Shown: positions 1-5,000 of the stretch, one piece after another
How positions within the stretch are numbered: the stretch's first letter is position 1
How the letters are laid out: every line of letters begins with the position of its first letter
Assembly: GCF_001280065.1 (NCBI RefSeq)
Contig: NZ_LGEA01000131.1
Span: 1 to 12,991, forward strand
Origin: Streptomyces sp. NRRL B-1140
Lineage (GTDB): Bacteria; Actinomycetota; Actinomycetes; Streptomycetales; Streptomycetaceae
Reading direction: 5' to 3'
DNA: 12,991 bases
Position numbers and translations under genes: made by a program
Notes under the pieces: generated by a model
The model's database searches: none
What the model was told of the DNA's origin: nothing
What the model saw: the letters and a program-made list of their open reading frames with translations, nothing else

Positions 1-5
1 GGGTA

Positions 6-27
6 CCTCGGCGCTGACGCGCCGAGG
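6..27. repeat. Telomeric hairpin, 9-bp arms
   Basis: CCTCGGCGC (6-14) is followed by the loop TGAC and its exact complement GCGCCGAGG (19-27). It stands where palindrome II of a Streptomyces telomere is expected, directly after GGGTA. Confidence 0.85.
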
Positions 28-31
28 AGTT

Positions 32-54
32 GCCCCTCCGCTGCGCTTCGGGGC
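32..54. repeat. Telomeric hairpin module with 13-nt core, copy 1
   Basis: Arms GCCCC (32-36) and GGGGC (50-54) enclose the core TCCGCTGCGCTTC. The core can itself form a GC-TGC-GC mini-hairpin. Similar cores between different complementary arms recur at 56-79, 308-328 and 503-523. Confidence 0.75.
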
Positions 55-55
55 G

Positions 56-79
56 TTGGCTCCGCTGACGCTCCGCCAA
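56..79. repeat. Telomeric hairpin module with 13-nt core, copy 2
   Basis: Arms TTGGC (56-60) and GCCAA (75-79) enclose TCCGCTGACGCTCC, a one-base-longer variant of the core at 37-49. Confidence 0.7.
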
Positions 80-102
80 ATTCCCGCGCAAGCGCGGGAA
101 TT
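79..102. repeat. Telomeric hairpin, 11-bp perfect arms
   Basis: AATTCCCGCGC (79-89), loop AA, then its exact complement (92-102). The apex GCGCAAGC belongs to a class of short DNA sequences known to form very stable mini-hairpins closed by sheared G-A pairing. Confidence 0.85.
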
Positions 103-122
103 GAATTCCGCAAGCGGAATTC
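103..122. repeat. Telomeric hairpin, 9-bp perfect arms
   Basis: GAATTCCGC (103-111), loop AA, complement GCGGAATTC (114-122). It abuts the preceding hairpin with no spacer. Confidence 0.85.
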
Positions 123-133
123 TAAAAGCGTAT

Positions 134-155
134 CAATTCGCGCAAGCGCGAATTG
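134..155. repeat. Telomeric hairpin, 10-bp perfect arms
   Basis: CAATTCGCGC (134-143), loop AA, complement GCGCGAATTG (146-155). It has the same GCGCAAGC apex as the hairpin at 79-102, with a different stem base. Confidence 0.85.
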
Positions 156-156
156 C

Positions 157-180
157 AGGAATCCCGCTTGCGGGATTCCT
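157..180. repeat. Telomeric hairpin, 11-bp perfect arms
   Basis: AGGAATCCCGC (157-167), loop TT, complement GCGGGATTCCT (170-180). The apex reads GCTTGC on this strand and GCAAGC on the other, so it is inverted relative to the three hairpins before it. Confidence 0.85.
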
Positions 181-307
181 GGGCTGGCTGGGAGAGGGGG
201 TGCATCTCGCGCGGGCCTGTGTAGGTTCTGGGGGTTCTATCTACCACCTCCGCGCTGGAGTTGATGAGTATCTCCCGCCGGCGGATGGTGTCCGTCATCG
301 TAGTGAT

Positions 308-328
308 GGGTTCCGCTGCGCTCCACCC
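308..328. repeat. Hairpin module with 13-nt core, copy 3
   Basis: Arms GGGT (308-311) and ACCC (325-328) enclose TCCGCTGCGCTCC (312-324). The core is nearly identical to that at 37-49, but the arm sequence is different and still complementary. Confidence 0.6.
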
Positions 329-502
329 CTCAGGCTTGTTGGCCAACCTCGCCTTGTTCCAATCAGCACGCACATGAACTGGTCAGTGGGAGGGATGTAC
401 TGTCAGTGTGTCACTCCTAGGAATGGACCCTTTTGCGGGTTGAGGGTCGTCAGTGATGCACTGTGTAGGGTTTGGGCGTAGAGGGGCATTGCCCTCGCGG
501 GG

Positions 503-523
503 GTCTTCCGCTGCGCTCCAGAC
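503..523. repeat. Hairpin module with 13-nt core, copy 4
   Basis: Arms GTCT (503-506) and AGAC (520-523) enclose TCCGCTGCGCTCC (507-519), the same core as copy 3 with another pair of complementary arms. Confidence 0.6.
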
Positions 524-564
524 GCCCGGCTGCTCGCTGTCTTGGGCGATGGTGCGTCCGGTTG

Positions 565-595
565 GGTGGGCTGCTCGCGTAGCGAGCAGCCCACC
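565..595. repeat. 14-bp perfect inverted repeat, GTA loop
   Basis: GGTGGGCTGCTCGC (565-578), loop GTA, exact complement (582-595). It is the longest perfect stem in the window. Neither flank has a clear T-run and no gene ends nearby, so an internal subtelomeric palindrome is likelier than a terminator. Confidence 0.8.
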
Positions 596-813
596 TGTCT
601 TGTACAGCGAAGCGGGTGGCATTGTCCGCTGCACTCCCCCAGCTACAGGTCCTGCGGTCCGCAGAGGTGGTTGCTCCCTGCCGGCAGAGGCTGGGTCCGC
701 CATGCAGCAGGATGCTGTCTTTATGGGTCTGATTCAGGAGTTCACTCGGATTGTTTCTGGAGCAATCTCGCGCTACTTCTGCAGGTTGAGGACAGGACCA
801 TAAGAATGCAATA

Positions 814-840
814 GTGCTACCTCTCGTGGAGGGGTAGCAC
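814..840 (-). terminator. Rho-independent-like terminator of the 84-aa gene
   Basis: GTGCTACCTCTC (814-825) pairs with GAGGGGTAGCAC (829-840) as a 12-bp stem with one G-T wobble and a 3-base loop. Read on the minus strand, the stem begins 24 bases after the stop codon at 865-867 and is followed by the fairly T-rich TATTGCATTCTTATGG. Position and orientation fit a terminator for that gene. Confidence 0.65.
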
Positions 841-864
841 GTGAACGCGCTTCAATATGAGCAT

Positions 865-1119
865 TCAGATTGAATTGCTGACTTGCTTGCCCCTGAATGG
901 GTTCTCTCCACAATGGAGACATGTGAAATACTTTGCGGCGCGGCTGTTTGCGGCTCGGAACTCGTTGACAATTTCTCTCGGAGTCGGCACTCCGCAGATT
1001 ACCAGAAATACAGCTAGTGGAACGTGTTGCGTTACGGCGGCGATGATTCCCAGAATGTAGAGGAATACGGCAGTGAAACTAGTGCGGTAATTGGTGCACA
1101 TGAAACGAACGTGCTTCAT
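865..1119 (-). CDS. Hypothetical small membrane protein, 84 aa
   Basis: I do not recognise this protein. It starts with ATG preceded by AGGAG five bases away, which makes it the only convincing gene in the first 2 kb. Residues 13-30 (SFTAVFLYILGIIAAVT) form a clear hydrophobic segment and residues 32-46 may form a second, shorter one, giving a possible helical hairpin. The remaining tail is hydrophilic and carries a C-x2-C pair (Cys67, Cys70; CLHCGENPF). Base composition is visibly lower in GC than the operon downstream, which suggests a different origin. A terminator-like hairpin follows the stop. Its location under 1 kb from the presumed telomere is typical of fast-changing accessory DNA. 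The membrane call is from hydrophobicity only, and no function is proposed. Confidence 0.6.
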   Translation of the reverse strand: MKHVRFMCTNYRTSFTAVFLYILGIIAAVTQHVPLAVFLVICGVPTPREIVNEFRAANSRAAKYFTCLHCGENPFRGKQVSNSI

Positions 1120-1124
1120 TTCTA

Positions 1125-1129
1125 CTCCT
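1125..1129 (-). promoter_or_regulatory. Ribosome binding site of the 84-aa gene
   Basis: On the minus strand AGGAG lies five bases before the ATG at 1119-1117. This supports translation and fixes the start. Confidence 0.65.
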
Positions 1130-1194
1130 ATTGATGTTGGGTGTTTCGATCATTTGTAGAGCTTCCCTCATTCGACTTTTCGAGGTATGAAAAG

Positions 1195-1217
1195 GACCCC
1201 TCACGTTGTGAGAGGTC
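1195..1217. repeat. Hairpin, 10-bp stem with one mismatch
   Basis: GACCCCTCAC (1195-1204), loop GTT, GTGAGAGGTC (1208-1217), with a single C/A mismatch. It lies about 75 bases upstream of the 84-aa gene. It could be a terminator of decayed upstream transcription or part of a control region. No T-run settles this. Confidence 0.6.
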
Positions 1218-1998
1218 GTAGGCGGCGCGCTGTAATGCTCGCTAGCTATCCCCCTTCACTCTCAGCAGTGGCGCGGCCGTGTTTGCTGCTGGATCCGCTC
1301 TGTGCTTGCTGACCAGGTACTACGGTAGTGCGACAAGGCATGGTTCCTCCTGCGGGTATAGGAAAGCCGAAGGGGCGTTGCCCTCCGGCTTGGTTCAGAA
1401 AAACTCGGTGAGACGAGCTTTGGTTCATTCGTGGTGTTGCGCTGTCTGACTCTTATATTCTACCAGTGAGCGTCTACGGCCGTCAATAAGATGTGCGCCT
1501 GCCGGGGCGTTGGCAGTGCGATCGAACGGTGGTGCTTGCTGCTTATTTTGTCTGGTGTTGCTGTGAAAGACAAGGGCCTGCTCATGGGTGGTGGAAGCAT
1601 CTTAGCGAATTTCTTGAAGGGTCGGAAGGAACACTTTCCATGGCGTGAGTCTGGGAACCAGCGAGCCGTCCAGATCTTGCAGCCTGAAAAAGCCCGGCTC
1701 CGGACCGGGGGGGCCGTGGAGGGAGTGCAGGGTGTTGCCTGCCGGTGGTGAGCTGCTCGGCGAGCAGGCAGGCGGTGTCGTCCGGGCGTTCGAGGTGTAG
1801 CGGGGCCTTGAGGGCGTCGATGCGCCAGGCCCGTGTTCGGCCACGCCTCTCCAGGGGGGTTCGACCGTCACTGTGGCGCGGCTGAACGGTGGCCCGGGCG
1901 GCGGCGGTGTGGTTGTGGTTGTAGGGCGGCTGTTCCCGTTTGCGGTTCGAGTGGGGCTCGAGCGTTTTGAGACGGTGCCTCATGAGGGGGTTGTCAGG
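1218..1998. other. Gene-poor region with possible decayed coding sequence
   Basis: No intact gene with a credible start and SD is visible. On the minus strand, 1983-1582 is open for 133 codons and includes the protein-like stretch RIDALKAPLHLERPDD. Another minus frame (1871-1602) becomes the more protein-like one after the run of seven G at 1697-1703 (PEPGFFRLQDLDGSLVPRL). This fits an old gene broken by a frameshift at the homopolymer, but I cannot name a family. The region also contains the hairpin at 1364-1391. Confidence 0.3.
1364..1391. repeat. Terminator-like hairpin
   Basis: AAGCCG (1364-1369) pairs with CGGCTT (1386-1391), and an inner GGGGC/GCCC stem closes on a GTT loop, with small internal mismatches. 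Neither flank carries a strong T-run and no gene obviously ends here. Confidence 0.45.
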
Positions 1999-2026
1999 CT
2001 TCCGGAAAGGTTTCGCGTGCCGGAAG
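1999..2026. promoter_or_regulatory. Inverted repeat just upstream of the NRPS operon
   Basis: CTTCCGG (1999-2005) and CCGGAAG (2020-2026) are exact complements 14 bases apart, ending 10 bases before the SD of the NRPS gene. The spacing suits either a dimeric regulator operator or a hairpin in the leader RNA that could affect translation. No sigma-70-like promoter could be assigned confidently here. Confidence 0.4.
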
Positions 2027-2036
2027 GCCGTTGTCG

Positions 2037-2042
2037 AAGGAG
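2037..2042 (+). promoter_or_regulatory. Ribosome binding site of the NRPS gene
   Basis: AAGGAG lies nine bases before ATG 2052. A TTG at 2031 would extend the frame by seven codons but would place this SD inside the gene, so ATG 2052 is preferred. Confidence 0.7.
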
Positions 2043-2051
2043 CCAGTCCTG

Positions 2052-5000
2052 ATGTCCATCTCCGGCCTCATCGAGCAGCACGTGCAGGCCCGCCCCGACG
2101 CGGTCGCTGTCACCTATGCCTCCCCCGGGGGTGGTGATGTGTCGCTCACCTACCGGGAGTTGAGTCTGGCGGCGAACCGTCTCGCGGAGCATCTGCGGGC
2201 CCGTGGTGTGCGGCGTGGTGACCGTGTGGTGACGTCGCTGCGGCCCGGGACGGACATGGTGACCGCGTTCCTGGCCGTGGTGCGGGCGGGTGCGGCGTAC
2301 GTGCCTGTCGACCCTGCGCATCCGGTGGAGCGCCGTCGGCTGCTCGTGCGGGACAGTGCGGCGCGTGTCGTGGTCACGGATGGCGCCGGTGCGGCCGGGT
2401 ATGCGGATCTCGGTGCGGTGGTGGTGGCCGTGGACGGCGAGGCGGCGGAGATCGCCGGGCGTCCGGGTGCGCTGCCGGCGGAGGAGGCCGCGCCGTCCGA
2501 CGCCGCGTACGTCTGTTACACCTCGGGCACGACGGGCACGCCCAAGGGTGTCGTGGTGCCGCACAGCGCGGTGCTGGACCTCGTGCGGTCGACTGATTAC
2601 GTGCGGCTGACGCCGGATGATGTGGTGGCGCAGGCTGCCAATCCCGCCTTCGATGCGGTGACTTTCGAGATCTGGTCGACGCTGGCCGCCGGTGCCCGGC
2701 TGGTCGGGTTGTCGAAGGACACCGTGGTCGATGCGGCCCGCTTCGAGGGCGCGGTCGCCGAGCACGGTCTTTCGGTGATCTTTTTGACGACGGCGTTGTT
2801 CAATCTGATCGCTCGGGAGCGCCCGGCGGCGTTCGCCCCGCTGCGCACGGTGCTCTTCGGCGGCGAGGCGTGTGATCCGCGGCGGGTGCGGGAGGTGTTC
2901 CGGGCGGGTCCGCCCGAGCGGCTGCTGCATGTGTACGGGCCGACGGAGACGACGACGTTCGCGACCTGGCACGAGGTGACGGAGCCGGCCGAGGGCGACC
3001 GTACGATCCCTATCGGCCGTCCCATCGGCGCGACTGTCGCGGTCGTGGTCGGTGAGGACGGTGTTGCGGTGGCTCCGGGTGGCACGGGGGAGCTGCTGCT
3101 CGGCGGGCCGGGGCTGGCCAGCGGGTATCTGGACCGGCCGGAGCTGACTGCGCAGCGGTTTGTGCGGGACGGGTTCACCGGCGGTGAGGGCCTGCTGTAC
3201 CGGACCGGTGATCTGGTGCTGTTGCGCGAGGACGGCGCGATCGAGTTCGTGGGGCGGGTCGACAATCAGGTCAAGCTGCGTGGTTTCCGCATCGAGCTCG
3301 GTGAGATCGAGTCGGTGCTGACTGCCCATCCCGCCGTGTCCGCGGCCACGGTGTCCGTGCATACGGTCGGGGAGGGTGACCGCCGTCTGGTCGCTCATGT
3401 CGTGCCGGCCGCGCAGCCGGCGGCGGCGGCGGAGGGTGAGCAGATCACCGAGTGGAGGGAGATCTACGAGGCGCTCTACGACGACGCCGAGGCCGCCGAG
3501 TTCGGTGCCAACTTCGCGGGTTGGAACAGCAGTTACGACGCGCAGCCGATTCCGCTGGAGCAGATGGGCGAGTGGCAGGCGGCGACGCTGGAGCGTATTC
3601 GTGAGCTGGGGCAGCGGCGTGTCCTGGAGATCGGGGTGGGCACCGGTCTGCTGATGGCGCACCTGGCGCGGGCCGAGGAGTGCGAGGAGTACTGGGCCAC
3701 CGATTTCTCGCCGTCGGTCGTGGCGGCGCTGCGCGCCCAGACGCAGGGCGACGCGGTGCTGCGGGGGAAGGTGCGGCTGAGCTGTCAGGGTGCGGACGAC
3801 ACCGGTGGGCTGCCCGCCGGGTACTTCGACACGATCGTCGTCAACTCGGTCGTCCAGTACTTTCCGGGCCTGTCCTACCTGCGGACGGTGATCGAGCGGG
3901 CGCTGCCGCTGCTGGCGCCGGGGGGCTCGCTGCTGCTGGGGGACCTGCGCAACCTCGACCTGGCGCGCTGTTTCCAGACCGGCGTGGAGCTGGCCCAGCC
4001 GGGTGCGGGTGCCAGGGACCGTGAGGCGGTGCGCCGCGGTGTCGACCGGCGGGTGGCGGGTGAGACCGAACTGCTGTTGTCGCCGGCGTTGTTCGCGGCC
4101 CTTGCCCGGGAGCTGCCGGGGGTGCGTTCGGTGGACGTACGGGTCAAGCGGGGCGTCCACCACAACGAGCTGACCCGTTTCCGGTACGAGGCCGTGCTGT
4201 CCACGGCGGCGCCTGCCGCGGATGTCACGGATGCGCCGGTGGTGACCTGGGGCGAGGAGGTCGGCGGTGTGGAGGAGGCCGAGCGGTATCTGGGTGAGCG
4301 GAGGCCGGCGGTGCTGCGGCTGGCTGCGGTGCCCAACCGGCGGGTGCATGAGGAGTACGCCGCGATGCTGGACCTGGAGTGCGCCGGCGGTTTTGCGCCG
4401 GGCCCGGCGGGGCCGGACCCGGAGGTGCTGTGCGTGGCGGGTGAGCGTCTGGGGTACCGGGCGCTGCCGACCTGGTCGGCGGCGGGTGCGCACGCTGTGG
4501 ACATCGTGTTCGTGGATCCCGGTCGTGTGGGTGGGGGCCCGTTGACGGGTGTGTATGCGGCGCCTGTCGCCGTCGTGGAGGAGTGCGCGAATGTGCCGAC
4601 TGCCTTCGACCACACGGTCGATCTGGAGGTGGTGCTGCGTGGTCATCTGCGGGAGCAGCTGCCCGACTACATGATCCCGTCGGCGTTGATGACGCTTGAC
4701 GCGCTGCCGCTGAATTCCAACGGCAAGGTGGACCGCAAGGCGCTGCCGGCCCCGGGGTTCACGGCGGAGCGGCCCGGCGGTCTGCCCGGCACTCCGTTGC
4801 AGGAGATCGTCCGCGATCTGTTCGCCGAGGTGGTGGGCGTGCCGCGGCGCACGGTCCATGCGGATTCGGATTTCTTCGTCTTGGGTGGGCATTCGCTGGC
4901 GGCGGCCCGGCTGTTGTCGCGGGCCCGGGAGACGCTGGGTGCGGACCCGGGCAGCCGTGCGGTGTACCAGGCGCCGACGCCGGCGAGGTTCGCGGCGCTG

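Larger units (their letters stand above)
1..180. other. Putative linear-replicon telomere (terminal palindrome array)
   Basis: Seven inverted repeats lie almost end to end here, several with perfect 9-11 bp arms and loops of only 2-4 bases. Such dense palindromes are the hallmark of Streptomyces telomeres, where they fold in the 3' single-strand overhang and support end patching by the Tap/Tpg terminal-protein system. The window opens with GGGTACC, which from memory is also the junction after palindrome I of archetypal Streptomyces chromosome ends. That suggests the sequence starts about 10 bases inside the true end. The motif TCCGCTGCGCTTC at 37-49 also occurs, as I recall, in the S. coelicolor/S. 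lividans telomere. Archetypal sequence further in is not conserved, so this may be a variant telomere. No terminal-protein gene is visible in the window. Confidence 0.82.
181..813. other. Subtelomeric region without a supportable gene
   Basis: Several open frames exist on both strands, but none has a convincing ribosome binding site. The longest plus-strand ones read as low-complexity Cys/Trp/Arg-rich peptides typical of non-coding high-GC DNA. The identifiable content is structural: hairpin modules at 308-328 and 503-523, a degenerate core without paired arms (TCCGCTGCACTCC, 625-637) and a 14-bp inverted repeat at 565-595. A minus-strand frame (122-373) reads somewhat like a protein but ends inside telomeric hairpins and has no SD. 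Confidence 0.5.

Noticed and set aside
1..180. CRISPR array or phage attachment repeats as an explanation for the dense repeats
   Set aside because: The units are different palindromes placed end to end, not direct repeats with unique spacers.
122..373. Minus-strand frame that reads fairly protein-like (RADWNKARLANKPEGW near its start)
   Set aside because: It has a GTG start with no SD, runs into the telomeric hairpins at its end, and matches no family I recognise. At most it is a remnant.
453..814. Overlapping plus-strand frames of 116 and 90 codons
   Set aside because: They read through the hairpins at 503-523 and 565-595, are Cys/Trp/Gly-rich and lack an SD.
1491..1751. Plus-strand 86-codon frame before the operon
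   Set aside because: No SD and no recognisable domain; the opposite strand looks equally or more protein-like.
2031..2051. TTG 2031 as the NRPS start
   Set aside because: The AAGGAG at 2037-2042 would fall inside the gene; ATG 2052 is correctly spaced from it.
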